NCBI GenBank assembly: GCA_018873225.1
Contig: JAEILZ010000005.1
Location: forward strand, 868,001 to 932,000
From: [Phialemoniopsis] sp. UDSM-2020
Lineage: Eukaryota; Ascomycota; Sordariomycetes; Thyridiales; Thyridiaceae
Length of the DNA stretch: 64,000 nucleotides
Direction: 5' to 3'
The notes under the pieces are model-generated. The model worked only from the letters and a program-made list of their open reading frames with translations, was not told where the DNA came from and ran no database searches. Shown here in pieces: positions 1 through 10,369 of the stretch. A program made the translations under genes and the position numbers. How positions within the stretch are numbered: the first letter of the stretch is position 1; every line of letters starts with the position of its first letter.

Positions 1-32
1 AAGATCACCCATTATCTTATCAATTGATCAAC

Positions 33-373
33 ATGAAGTTCTCTCTTCCTCTTATCACATTTCTGGCCGGATGGGCTCTGGCCAGCCCAGCTGTTGTCGA
101 CAACCTAGAGTCCCGTGTTGACTGCTCGACCTGCCGATGCTCGTCTGCAGAGTCTTGTACTGTAAGTCTTCACCATTATTGGATAGGCACTTGCAGATAG
201 CATGCTAACAACAATTCATTAGTTCGATGTAAGTCTATTTCCGGTTGAGGAATTCAGTAATTGCTCGCAGAAGACTGATTGGATTGCGATTCAAGTGCTG
301 TCAGGTAAGATCCTTCAAGATATATGGCTGAGACTTTATATCATTCCAATCCTCTGACTTCCCTGCACAGTAA
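33..373 (+). CDS. Small secreted cysteine-rich protein (48 aa, spliced)
   Basis: Function unknown. Proposed exons are 33-161, 223-228, 296-304 and 371-373. The first exon encodes a clear signal peptide (MKFSLPLITFLAGWALAS) followed by a short mature region with cysteines in the pattern CxxCxC. Exon 2 is only 6 nt (Phe-Asp), exon 3 is 9 nt (Cys-Cys-Gln), and the stop codon TAA lies in exon 4. The mature peptide would carry six cysteines in its last 19 residues. Introns begin GTAAG; the first and second have GCTAAC and CTGAT branch-like motifs, and the third has CTGAC. An alternative acceptor at 270 would give a longer, cysteine-poorer end. Small secreted cysteine-rich proteins of this kind are often effectors or antimicrobial peptides, but nothing here proves a role. 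The promoter lies mostly outside the window. Confidence 0.5.
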
Positions 374-1060
374 ATTGGAAATGGTCTGGAACTACATCAG
401 TGGCTTGAATGGTCGTTGTATGGAGTTCTCCAAAAGGAGTTTAAGCTCGGCCGACCAGGAAGCGGGTTACCTTCGTTATTAGTAACAACTCCAAAATACT
501 ACCGGAATTGTGATCAATCGCTCTCGAGTCTGAAGTACGAGAAACAGATTCTGTGCATGTGTATACCGGAGTCTCAAGTATCCGATGTGAAGAAGTAAAT
601 ACGCTTCGTTCGATGTGGCCCTTTTAGGTTAGGTCCCGAAGGCATACCGGCCGGAATGATCTCGGACTGACCATAGGCCGGCATTCTGCTAAAACCGGCA
701 CGCATAGCAGCGCCGCTAATAAGCAGACGAAGCCCAAATTGGGTCGGCACTGCTCTGTGGAGTGGCCCGTCGTCTGCAATAGTGAGTTGCTGATCGACCA
801 CCACACAGAATTCTTTCAGAGTGGTCTGTCACTGTTCCACATGGTACACAATTAGGTGTAGACACGCGCAAGCGGTACCCGATGAATGCACCGAGTCACA
901 TTATGAGGGGATGTAACACGGCAAGTGATTATTGGCACCTAATAGAGATGAATTGCCCCTCTTGAATAAAACAGAATGCTGCCTTTCTCATTTAATTAAC
1001 AATATCTTTCCTTTCCTCGACCTGTCTCTCAATAGGTCCTTTGAGCACTGTAACAAAACA
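374..1060. other. Intergenic region
   Basis: Holds the 3' end of the small secreted protein gene and the promoter of the oxidoreductase. Open frames here are short and show no recognisable protein. The oxidoreductase frame stays open back to about 932, but without an upstream ATG. Confidence 0.6.
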
Positions 1061-2179
1061 ATGTCTTCCGCAGCACCCGTCGCAATAGCCGTCATCGGGT
1101 TTTCCGGTGTCATCGGCAAGAAGCATGTCTCTGACTGCATTACCAACCCGGCCACGGAGCTGGTCGCCCTGGTCGACCCCTCTCCGGCAGCGGCCCCGGT
1201 AGCGGCGGGGCACGCAGTGCCTTACTTCCCGAGCGTCCAGGACATGCTCGCGTCCGAGACAGTGAAGAAACCTCAGGCGGCCATCATCTGCACGCCTAAC
1301 CACACGCACGTCGCCGTGGCCAAGGAGCTCGCCTCGGCCGGCATCCACGTGCTCATCGAGAAGCCGATGAGCATCTCCGCCGAGGAGGGCCAGGACCTGT
1401 TGCAGCACCTCGAGAAGTGCGGCGTCCGGGCGCTGGTGGGGCATAACCGGCGTTTCAACGACTACGTGGTCGCGACTAAGAAGGTGCTCGATGAGGGCCA
1501 GCTCGGGGACGTCACGGCGGTGTCGGCGCTTTGGACGCTGCATAAACCGCTGAGCTACTTCAGTGGTAGCCCGAACTTGGCCTGGAGGAGCAGTCGGTCC
1601 ACTGGAGGGGGACCGGTCATGATCAATCTCATCCACGAGGTTGATCTGTTGCAGTACTTCTTCGGCCCCATTATCAAGGTGCACGCCGAGAAGACGATAT
1701 CGCGGAGGAAGACGGAGGGCGTCGAAGAAAATGACCGAGCTGAGGAGGGCGCCGCAGTCACACTGCGATTCGAATCAGGAGTCGTCGGGACGCTTCTGGT
1801 GTCCGACCACGTGGTGAGCCCGCACAACTATGAGGGAGCCACAAGGGACAACCCCAATGCGCTTAGGGAGTTACCCGAAGACAAGGTCGACATCTACCGA
1901 ATCTTTGGAACGGATGGCGCATTGAGCATACCAGACATGGTGCGTTGGTCGTACGAGCCTGGCAGTCTGAAAGCGTGGCAAGACCCGCTGAAGAAAGAAA
2001 CGGTCGGTGTTACCCGCGACCCGCGAGATTCATTCGTCAAGCAACTGGATCACTTCGTTCAGCTCGTTCGCGGAGAGGTAGAGCCAAGTTGTAGCGCGGA
2101 GGATGGCCTGCGAGCTGTTCAGGGTTGTGAGATGATCACTCGGGCGATAGACAGTCCCAATGGGACAGTGTCTGCTTAG
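1061..2179 (+). CDS. Gfo/Idh/MocA-family NAD(P)-dependent oxidoreductase
   Basis: A 372-residue single-exon protein. The N-terminus has a Rossmann fold with a dinucleotide loop (GFSGVIG, about residues 12-18), the acidic end of strand 2 (ALVDP), the CTPNHTH segment and the family hallmark EKP near residue 105. The C-terminal half carries GGGPVMINLIHEVDLLQYFFG, typical of the substrate-binding beta-sheet domain of glucose-fructose oxidoreductase and myo-inositol dehydrogenase relatives, with the His and Asp expected near the active site. It probably oxidises a sugar, inositol or sugar-acid hydroxyl in the cytosol; the substrate cannot be read from sequence. I chose ATG 1061 because it sits in a good context (aacaATGtc) just before the Rossmann strand; the frame upstream is open but has no ATG. 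No introns are needed. Confidence 0.85.
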   Translation: MSSAAPVAIAVIGFSGVIGKKHVSDCITNPATELVALVDPSPAAAPVAAGHAVPYFPSVQDMLASETVKKPQAAIICTPNHTHVAVAKELASAGIHVLIEKPMSISAEEGQDLLQHLEKCGVRALVGHNRRFNDYVVATKKVLDEGQLGDVTAVSALWTLHKPLSYFSGSPNLAWRSSRSTGGGPVMINLIHEVDLLQYFFGPIIKVHAEKTISRRKTEGVEENDRAEEGAAVTLRFESGVVGTLLVSDHVVSPHNYEGATRDNPNALRELPEDKVDIYRIFGTDGALSIPDMVRWSYEPGSLKAWQDPLKKETVGVTRDPRDSFVKQLDHFVQLVRGEVEPSCSAEDGLRAVQGCEMITRAIDSPNGTVSA

Positions 2180-2407
2180 CAAGAGCATGATTATTCAAGA
2201 AACGTTCATAAATGTGACTAGTAATCTTTGTGAACACTACAATCGAGCGTTTCGATAGACCAAAAGACTAGCTATTGACCCCTAATAAGATCCAACGTTG
2301 ATAAAGTTTCAACCTCCCATCAAAGCATGGGTGTTCACTATCCTCCCTCAAACCGGGATAGGTGAGAACGTATCGTCTTGACCTTCATTCTTCCAATAAC
2401 ATGTCTT

Positions 2408-3627
2408 TCAATGTTCTTTAGATTCGGGCTCGAGCCTTTCGCGCATCTTCTTGATAAAGCTACCCGGGAGAGGGAGGTATCGCCCCTCGTGCTGAACCTC
2501 ATCCTGTCCCTGCTGGCTTAAAATAAAGCGGAGGAACTCATAGACCATAGGATCCATCGGCTTGCCCGGCTCCTTGTTAGCATAGAAGAAGATATTATTG
2601 ATCAGAGGGTAGCTCCGGTCCCTGATAGTCTCGAGGGTGCGCGGGACAAACGGCCCGCCGTCGAGCCCTGGACTGCAAGCTCCTTGAGCTGCGTCTCGTT
2701 CTTGTTGATGACCTCGGGCGAGGCGACGCAGATGGACAGCTGGTCGCCCACCACGGCGCTGCGGACCTGCGCGCTCCAGCTCGCCACCGTGCGGTTGACC
2801 GTCGCGTAGTTGGCAAAGGTGCGCAGGCCCTCGACCCACTGGTTGCTGCCGCGCAGGACGAGGTTCTGGAACACGTCCTAGATGTTGGCCTTTGTCGTCT
2901 GGCTGACGGGGTGGATGGGGCGGCCGACCCAGGACCTGTTGAGGCCCATCTGGCCCCAGGTGCGGATGTTGTCGCAAGGGCCGCGCCGGTAGGGGTAGTG
3001 CGTGAGCCAGGTGCTGCGGTTGTAGCCGCCGCCGCGGGCCGTTCCAAAGATGCCGTCGAGCTGCTGCATGCTGATGTTCACGATTGGGTTGGACTTGGGC
3101 ACGAGGATGGCGAAAGCTGGAGACCATCCGTAGACGTCGTAGGAGCCGGTCGCGGCGGTGATCTCGACCGGGTCGTGGCCGAAGACTTGTTCGTAGGTGA
3201 GGTAGTCCATGAGGGTGGCCGGGCGTCCGACGCCTAGGTCGGCGACCTTAGCCGCAAGGGCCGGGATAGCAATGCCGGCTGTAGGTAGATTATACTCGAT
3301 CTTGACTCCTGGCTGGAACCTGTTGAACGCCGTAGCCCAGTACTCTCCTAGCGGGCCGTCCTTGAGATAGTTGCTGCCCCAGATGCGTAGGGTGCCATTG
3401 ACTTGCTGCGTGGGCTCATAGGCGGGCATGTCAGAGAGGTCCCAACGCTTGGTGTAGCCGCCCTTTACAGAGTGCTCTTTGCGGAAACTGGTGACGTTCA
3501 GAGTCCAGATACTGGTGTTGGCGTTGAGGGGACTGTCAACCTTGGGCGGGTCACAAGCAGACAATTGGGCAAGGGCAGGAGAGCCGAAAGCGAGCGCAGC
3601 GGCTACCATAAACGTCTTGAAAGCCAT
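2408..3627 (-). pseudogene. Decayed secreted PstS-like (PBP-type) binding protein
   Basis: Reading from 3627 leftward, the gene starts with a signal peptide (MAFKTFMVAAALAFGSPALA) and a domain resembling bacterial phosphate-type periplasmic binding proteins (LRIWGSNYLKDGPLGEYW; later AILVPKSNP and LDGIFG). An in-frame TAG at 2878-2880 interrupts it. Downstream the same frame resumes with good similarity to the neighbouring paralogue until about 2665, where homology jumps frame, consistent with a one-base deletion. The last part (YPLINNIFFYANKEPGKPM to the stop at 2408) is in the shifted frame and matches the paralogue C-terminus. A 42-nt GTCAGC...TTCCAG segment could in theory splice out the TAG. 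It would be very short, and the paralogue encodes that stretch, so two disabling lesions is the simpler reading. Assembly error at one lesion is possible; at both it is less likely. Confidence 0.75.
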
Positions 3628-4990
3628 CCTGACTTGATTAAACTTGCCAATGTCCGATTAAGTTGTGGCTCATCATGCTCAGGAATGAATCTCATAGCCG
3701 TGAGCTCTACTTAGCCTTTATATAGTTGATCTAGTCCTCGTAGACATAGAAATACGGACAAAGGATCCATTCTTTCTCCTCATTAGTGAAAGAAACATTG
3801 CCCACTTTTCTTTCGCCGTTAAATGCCGTAATCAGGAAAGAGATGCATTGCTTCTGCGGGCTTTCGGCAACGGAGTGAGACGCAACTATTGTCCTTGAGG
3901 ATGATCGCGAGACTTAGAGAGGCCGCTTGTGGTCATATGACCCTAAGACTTGTCATTCCGGTATTTACAACGTCGATCAGCCGGAAATTCATCGCGAAAA
4001 CTCAATGCACCGGGAGCAGGCTCCTACCATGACATGCTTTAAACGGGGCCTGATGCATTGCAGTAGGTCGCTTCAGCGCTTGTCGTTACCCGGCACGAAG
4101 CTAACAAGATGCTTTTGCAAAGATGTTGCAACGCTGGATTAATTCCCACCAAGCAAGGTCGACATCGGTCCACGAATAGGTCCGCAGCTATTTGTCATTG
4201 GCAAATGGTGTGAGGTTTATAAGCTTTCATTGTGCTTATGTGGAGTTCTACCCCAGATGTTGTCGTTGCGTTGACGTTGCGGGGTCTTCCAAATCATACT
4301 AGTTCACAAGGGTTAGACAAGCCTGCGTTTCTCACGGTGAGAAGTTGAGATGATTTGTACCGGGGTCTAGCAGGCATCACGATTTCAGTTTTTCCCTAGG
4401 TAGGCAGAAGGCAACAGCAACAGCGGGCCATTCCGCCAAATAAATGCTGGGTTGACATCAATGCCTTTGATTTACGCACCGGAAAACCCCCGATTCCCCA
4501 TGTTTAAACTGAATCTAGTATTCTTCTTTCCGAATGTTTGTCGTGGCCTCGCGCGATGCTTACTCGAGGTTGCATTTTGGACTCGACAACAGGGTTGACA
4601 ACCTCTTTAAACCTTTGAACTCTCTCGATCTGCACGTTCGGACAAGGTAACCGAGCACGAGGAGATACGAGTTGCTGTTCGGAGACCGAATTCTACCAGT
4701 CTGGCGTGCCGGATCCGTGAACATGACGATTTTGGAAGCTTCTTATTGATGGAAACCATTTCTTGCCAAGCCAAGGAACATGAATGTCGCGTGTCCTGTT
4801 CATAAGACTGATGGAATGTGAAGAGTCAGGAGAATGATGCTGAGAACTGTGCATGTGTCTTCCGCGATTCGTGTATAAGTGACCTGCTGTCTCTGCGAGA
4901 GATATGAAACATCTTCCTAACGATTAATCATATCATATTGATAAACACGGCTTTCTCGTCAACCTTGATCAATCTCGTCCTCTTCACTGA

Positions 4991-5026
4991 ATGAAAGGAA
5001 GGGGAGCGACCTCATCAGCCTCTTGA
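4991..5026 (+). promoter_or_regulatory. Candidate upstream ORF 1 of the PBP-like gene
   Basis: ATG at 4991 opens an 11-codon frame ending in TGA at 5024-5026, 64 bp before the main ATG. It matters only if transcription starts further upstream, which the sequence cannot show. Confidence 0.3.
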
Positions 5027-5040
5027 TATTGTGATAAAGA

Positions 5041-5082
5041 ATGAGACCCTGTGAGAACCCAAACTCCTCTATAAATTGGTAG
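5041..5082 (+). promoter_or_regulatory. Candidate upstream ORF 2 of the PBP-like gene
   Basis: ATG at 5041 opens a 13-codon frame with TAG at 5080-5082, only 8 bp before the main start at 5091. Such tight spacing would disfavour efficient reinitiation if the leader is in the mRNA. Confidence 0.3.
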
Positions 5083-5090
5083 AGCTAAAT

Positions 5091-6218
5091 ATGAACTCAG
5101 TGGCCCTTTGTATTGCTGCCTTGGCTGTGGTCCAGGCTGAAAACACCACTTATGATCTTCCACGCCGTGACCTGACCGGCTATCCGGCCTACAAGGTCGA
5201 GTACAATGTGGAGGGCGGCTTTCGAATCTTCGGCAGCGAGCTGAAAGGTGCCATAGAGGCACTTGTGGACGGGTTTTTCAAGTACCATCCGAACGCCATG
5301 ATCGGGACCAACTTGATGACCAGCAGTGAAGGGGCGATCACCGGACTCTATACCGGCGCCTCTGGCCTATCGCCTGCTGGTGACGATGCCAAAATCACAG
5401 ATATGATGCCCTTTTACAATACGTTCCACTGCCTCCCCACAGAGATCTCTATTGCGACAGGAGGCCACGAGAAGCGCGGTACTCTCTGGCCGGCGGTCAT
5501 TGTTGTCAACAAGAACAACCCTTTGCAGAAATTGACTATGGACCAGCTCGACAGAATCTTTGGATCTGAGAGATCTGGTGGCTGGGAGCTTGGAGCGAAC
5601 GACCTCCGCACGGCAACTTACGGCGACAACCTACTGTACACGGCTAAGTACGCCCGCGACGCCAGCACAAACATCCGCAAGTGGAGAGACCTTGGTATCA
5701 AGGGCCGCTGTGGCGACAGGGACATTCAGACATATGGCTACGTCGCTCCGGGTTTCAAGATCTACATGGAGCGCAAGGTCCTTCACTGGTCCCAGAAGTG
5801 GAACTCGAACCTCAAGGAATATGTCGAGGCCAAGGAGGCCACGCCCGACGACTTCGGCAACATGACCGCTAGCGAGCGCATGCTGGAGGCGCTGTCCACC
5901 GACGAATGCGGCATCGGCTGGGCGGCGCAGCTCCACGTCAAGGACTACCCCAACGTGAAGTCTGTAGCAGTCGGATGGAACTCCTCGGGTCCTTATTATC
6001 AGATGACGGCACAGACGGTCTCAGACCGGCTTTACCCACTGAAGCGTGATGCCTACGTTTACCCCAACCGTGTTCCCGGACGGCCCATGAGTCCAAAGGC
6101 TCGCGGGTTCCTGCGCTTTGCTTTGAGCAAGGAAGGCCAGGAGATCATTGCCAACACTGACAAATACTACGCTTTGACGTTGCCAGAGCTGCAAGCTCAG
6201 CTGGCCAGGCTCAACTAG
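5091..6218 (+). CDS. Secreted PstS-like (PBP-type) substrate-binding protein
   Basis: A 375-residue single-exon protein. It starts with a short signal peptide (MNSVALCIAALAVVQA). The rest resembles the PstS/PBP-like superfamily of solute-binding proteins: the first strand and ligand loop (FRIFGSELKGAIEALVDGF), a central VIVVNKNNPLQKLTMDQLDRIFG block that is diagnostic for phosphate-type PBPs, and a C-terminal RGFLRFALSKEGQEII segment typical of the family. In bacteria these proteins feed an ABC importer. Fungi lack such importers, so this one more likely binds an anion or small ligand outside the cell or in the wall, by inference. ATG 5091 is the first ATG of this frame and begins the signal peptide. 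It is the intact divergent paralogue of the pseudogene at 2408-3627. Confidence 0.85.
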   Translation: MNSVALCIAALAVVQAENTTYDLPRRDLTGYPAYKVEYNVEGGFRIFGSELKGAIEALVDGFFKYHPNAMIGTNLMTSSEGAITGLYTGASGLSPAGDDAKITDMMPFYNTFHCLPTEISIATGGHEKRGTLWPAVIVVNKNNPLQKLTMDQLDRIFGSERSGGWELGANDLRTATYGDNLLYTAKYARDASTNIRKWRDLGIKGRCGDRDIQTYGYVAPGFKIYMERKVLHWSQKWNSNLKEYVEAKEATPDDFGNMTASERMLEALSTDECGIGWAAQLHVKDYPNVKSVAVGWNSSGPYYQMTAQTVSDRLYPLKRDAYVYPNRVPGRPMSPKARGFLRFALSKEGQEIIANTDKYYALTLPELQAQLARLN

Positions 6219-6755
6219 TAGATGCTGATGAGAGCGAATGAAAGCTGATGGTGGGAATACTGTCCGGAGGGGTATTCTAGAATGTCAAGGAAGGGATGAC
6301 AAGTGAGAGTCCTAGCGGGTAATCACGTTTCTCCGCCATGGGGAAACGGTTGCACACAGTGGCATAGGCTGCTAAATACTCCTATCTAACTTTGAAGAGA
6401 GATGATTGATTGCTCCAAGTAATGCGAGGGACTGAGTCCGATGAAATATGATCAAGGCCGTTAAGAAGAGCCACTAAACCCCGTTAGGCAGTAGGTCCCC
6501 CCATGTGCCGGCATAAGCTCTTGGTCGGATTTCACTGGCTTGGTTGTCTAGCGTCTGGGGCTTGTGACCGGGTCATGAATGGGCGATGAGTGATACGCAC
6601 ACTGTATTATTAAACTCTGCGCTATTAGTCAGCGCTCGTTCACCATGCGAGCACCTAAACAGTGATGGCTTTAACGAGCAGCCAGCTGCAATTCTCATCG
6701 CTACGAGCTGGCCCACGCCTAGATGCTGCCGTGTTAGGCATACCTACTGCCCGAT
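6219..6755. other. Intergenic region
   Basis: Terminator region of the PBP-like gene and promoter of the next gene, which is on the same strand. I see no conserved frame, repeat or RNA gene. Confidence 0.5.
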
Positions 6756-8408
6756 ATGGACGTAGAACGTATCCCTGCTCACCGACAAAGAACCAGTAGC
6801 CCAGCTAAAAACCCGGAACCTAAGGAACTCAGCATAGCATTTGTCAATTGCTCGGACCCGGCATCACGGCGAACAGCGGCGACGCGTCGCACCATCCACA
6901 AACATGCGATGAAAGCCATCGGCCAATCGCGCAGGCGCGTGAGGCCCCCAAAAGTCGTCGAATTAGACACTTCAGTACTGGAGGACACACAAGAGGAGGG
7001 CGGCCAGGTGTCATGGTGGCTCGGGGTGAGGTGGACTGGCATTTCGGACGGAGGAATCGACCCCCTGTTGCGGTACCCGGTGCAGATCAATGCACCTGCC
7101 CGCGAGCTTGTTGCAAATGGTCAGCCCCCATCTATCCCTTTTCCTTTGTGATCTGTCAATCGTGTACTTTTAAGTATGACGAAATTGGGTTTGCCTGACA
7201 TCTTGTAGTGTTTAGGGAGGATGGCGGCCAGCGGCCGCTTCGAGACGCATGGTTCACCGTCGGTTTACAAGATGAGGCGGCTTTCTTTATCATCCTTGCC
7301 AATTCGGCACTGCACAGAAATGCTCTCCAAAGGAAAGCTCCCTGGGGGCTGGAAACAGACGAATCCATACACTACTCGGCAATGGCCATGGAATCGATCC
7401 GCCGACGACTTAACCTGCCCTTCTCCGACGTCATAGAAGGCATTATCGGTGCGGTCTCTGGCCTGCTTGCCAATGCTGTAAGACTTACCCACAAAGAAGT
7501 CGTTCTCGGCGACTCTACCAGGCACAACTAACTCTCGGTGTACCATGTAGGATCTTCGAGGCGATTGGCACGACTGGCTCACCCACCACAACGGAATGCT
7601 GAACCTAATCCGGCTACGTGGGGGTATTGAAAAGCTCGAGGCCAATGAAGTCCTGAGGATTACCATCTCTTGGTCAGTACACAGCATCGTATTTGAGCGT
7701 GGACTGAATCTAACACGACGAATGTAAAGGTGTGAGCTACGAGGTGTTCTCATGTTGGATATGCAACCTTCCTTTCCACTCCCGACACAGTGGGCTCGGT
7801 ACACCCAGCCTCCGCCACTACCAAAGGCCTCACAAAGTCATCTCAAGCACATCTCCTCACTTTGCAGCAGAGATTCGGTGGATGAAATCCACTGGATGAC
7901 GATATTCACCAATTTGTTCTCGTTTTCTGAAGCTACGTTCTCTTCGCGGGGCGTCGTCAACAGCTCTCCAGAATTTGGCGCTTGGACGAATCCCATGATC
8001 CACAAGATCCTCTCCTGGCGGCCTGCACTCGCGAACCACATTCCCAAGCAAGCAAGGTTTGAAGCGTGCAGACTAGGGGCGCTGTTGTTTCTTGTCCGGG
8101 CATGGCGTTTCTTTGGCGTCAGACCCGTCATGTCAGACTTTCTGGTCAGCAGGTTAAAGCTTGCGTTGACGACATGCGACGTTGACTGGGGGTCATTAAT
8201 AGCATTTCAGATCTGGGTCCTCTATCTTGGGGCGATAGAATCTCGAGGCAAGGCGGAGGAGGAATGGTTTGTGACGCAGTTGGGAAATGCTCTTCTTCAG
8301 GCAAGAAAGACCCCTAAGGATATGCTAGAGTTCCTGAAGAAGGTCCTTTGGTTCGAGTGCCTGTTCAAAGCTGATCATGATGATCTGCTCCAAGGTTTGG
8401 ACGAATAG
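6756..8408 (+). CDS. Fungal regulator-like protein of the tachykinin-family type
   Basis: Four exons: 6756-7119, 7209-7477, 7551-7672 and 7730-8408, giving 477 residues with all phases consistent. The N-terminus has the family signature: IAFVNCSDPASRR followed by a basic helix (HKHAMKAIGQSRRR), then a DPLLRYPV block and an ARELV motif at the first splice junction. The rest is a helical region like the fungal-specific transcription factor domain (AFFIILANSALHRNAL; LIRLRGGIEKL; CELRGVL). There is no Zn2Cys6 cluster, which is normal for this group; members are annotated as tachykinin family or transcription factor domain proteins without proven targets. Introns have GT-AG ends, and the first has a CTGAC branch point. 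A nuclear regulatory role is inference. Confidence 0.77.
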
Positions 8409-8909
8409 CAAGGTTATGGAGGTAGAAACTAGCCGTGCGCTGAGCATCGGTAGTCTCATTGCTGAAATATGTACATTGAAGCCCTTCAGCTTTCAGAAAA
8501 AGGCCTGACCTGTCCTCCACTAGACCGTCCACATCACAGGAAGTACAAGCTGAAAAAAGAATGTCAGCAGTGGAGTTGGTGACCATAAGCATGCCCGCAG
8601 CTTGCTGGCTAGTCTCATGCGGCAGCGTGTAGACCAACTACCCGATTGGGAACATTGACAATAAGCTTCAGCAGTCGCGCAGCCCTAGCCGGGCTTGGCT
8701 GTTGTCTGACATTAGTACGGAATTTGTCAGCTCTGCCCCGTGTCGCATATCTACCTTTAGTAGTCATCTACTTCATGCTCCTCATCTCTGTAGCTTTCTA
8801 TAAAGCATTGTCTACACCGCATTTTCACAGACCTGCAATTGAATTCGACCGGACCAAGCCACGTACTTAGGAAATTCGACCTTCATATACGTCACTGTAG
8901 TTTACCACC
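8409..8909. other. Intergenic region
   Basis: Promoter region of the SDR gene that follows. One 74-codon open frame (8646-8870) has hydrophobic stretches but no recognisable domain or gene-like context, so it is not called. Confidence 0.5.
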
Positions 8910-10010
8910 ATGGCTGGCTTACCAGAAGATTACTTCGTCACAAGCTTCCAATTCACGGAGCACGTTTATCGGGACCAGTACCCGGCGATCGATCCTAGCA
9001 ACCCAGAGCTATCTCTGGCCGGCAAAGTCGTCATCATCACAGGCGCAAGTCGTGGACTCGGTGCCAATGTCAGTCAAAGCACTTTTAGGCTTCTTCCAGC
9101 CCACAGGTCAACAAAGACAGCTTGCTGACATCAGCGCAGGGATTCGTGCCCGCATTCGCCAAAGCCGGACCCAAGGCCATCGTACTCGCCGCTCGCGATG
9201 CTACCCGCCTGGATTCTGTTGCAGCTGAAGTAGCCAAGATCAACTCCGCTATCGAGACCTTGACTGTGTCTACAGATATCTCTAAAGGATCCGACATTGC
9301 GGCCCTGTTCGACAAGGTGGCTGCCAAGTACGGACACGCCAACGTGATCGTAAACAACGCTGCCGTGAATGCGGTGGACGGGAACCTCGCGGATCTGGAC
9401 CCTGAAGTCTGGTGGGAGAACTTTGTATGGAAGCCTAACCTACTGCATGATGAGCCCCCCTTGTGGGGACCATCGAGACAAAACACCTTACATTGCACAC
9501 GCTAACGGTTGCTAATTCACATCACTGCAGGCCGTCAACTCGCGCGGCACCTTCCTCGCCACGTCCTACTTCCTCAAGGCCCTGCCCGACACTTCGCACG
9601 GCACCATCGTCAACGTGACGACGGGCATGGGCTGGGGCGTGTACCCGGGCAGCTCGTCGTACGCGCTGAGCAAGATGATCAACCTGCAGATGGCGGCCTA
9701 CGTCGGCGCCGAGTCGGCGGCCTCGGGCAAGAACAACGTGACGGCCGTCGCCGTGCACCCGGGCATCGTCATGACCGACATGACCAAGGAGTTCTTCAAG
9801 CCCTTTGCGCAGGACACGCCCGCGCTCATCGGCGGCACGGCCGTGTGGCTGTGCCAGGAGGACAAGGCGCGGTTCCTCAACGGTAAGACTATCTGCGCCA
9901 ATTGGAGCGTGGACGACCTGTACGCGCGCCGGGACGAGATCGTCAAGGATGGGCTGCTGAATATTGGCTTGAATGGCAAGTTCGGGGTGGAGCAGTTCCA
10001 GAAGAAGTGA
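8910..10010 (+). CDS. Short-chain dehydrogenase/reductase (SDR)
   Basis: Three exons: 8910-9068, 9140-9424 and 9531-10010, encoding 307 residues. The classical SDR layout is complete: cofactor motif TGASRGLG (residues 44-51), NNAAV for the NNAG motif, and the catalytic YxxxK as Y192-ALS-K196. The usual catalytic serine about 13 residues before the Tyr is replaced by Thr (NVTTGMG). After the active site, HPGIVMTDM is the typical PG segment. The enzyme should reduce or oxidise a carbonyl or alcohol with NAD(P)H in the cytosol; the substrate is unknown. ATG 8910 sits in a strong context (caccATGgc). Exon 3 is much richer in G/C-ending codons than exon 1. No neighbour suggests a dedicated pathway. 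Confidence 0.9.
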
Positions 10011-10369
10011 TGGGCTGCCAGGGAAACGGCTGCGTCTGCGAGACCGGATAGCAACTTGGAAAGAACCAAACGGTTACCGACCTAGGGCAGATACTTTAAA
10101 TCGATCACCGAGGTTCAGAGAAACAGTCAGACACCAGTTGATTCGAAGCTTTGATTTTATCAGTCGGTTGCACCTGCGAAACAGATAAGAATTTGTGATG
10201 AATCTGCTCGTGAAAATGACGTCACGGGCTGAATGCCGACCGTCCCGATTTTGAGCCGCAACATAACATCAAACCCCTCGATCATATCTCCATATATTCG
10301 TAAGAGAAATATTGCGAGGCAAATTATCAGCAATCCGCGGTGCCTTGATACATCATTGTTGGAAAGACC
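10011..10369. other. Intergenic region
   Basis: Separates two genes on the same strand. I see nothing beyond ordinary 3' and 5' flanks. Confidence 0.5.

Larger units (their letters stand above)
3628..5090. promoter_or_regulatory. Divergent intergenic region between the two PBP paralogues
   Basis: About 1.46 kb separates the divergent starts of the pseudogene and its intact paralogue, so it contains both promoters. I see no protein-like frame. A leader just before the right-hand gene contains two short upstream open frames, listed separately. Confidence 0.5.

Noticed and set aside
992..1684. A 230-codon minus-strand frame opposite the Gfo/Idh/MocA gene
   Set aside because: Arg/Asp/Gly-rich shadow of a GC3-biased gene with no recognisable domain.
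2839..2880. A 42-nt GTCAGC...TTCCAG intron that would remove the TAG in the left PBP copy
   Set aside because: Shorter than every other intron in the window and corresponds to sequence that is coding in the paralogue; the separate frameshift would remain.
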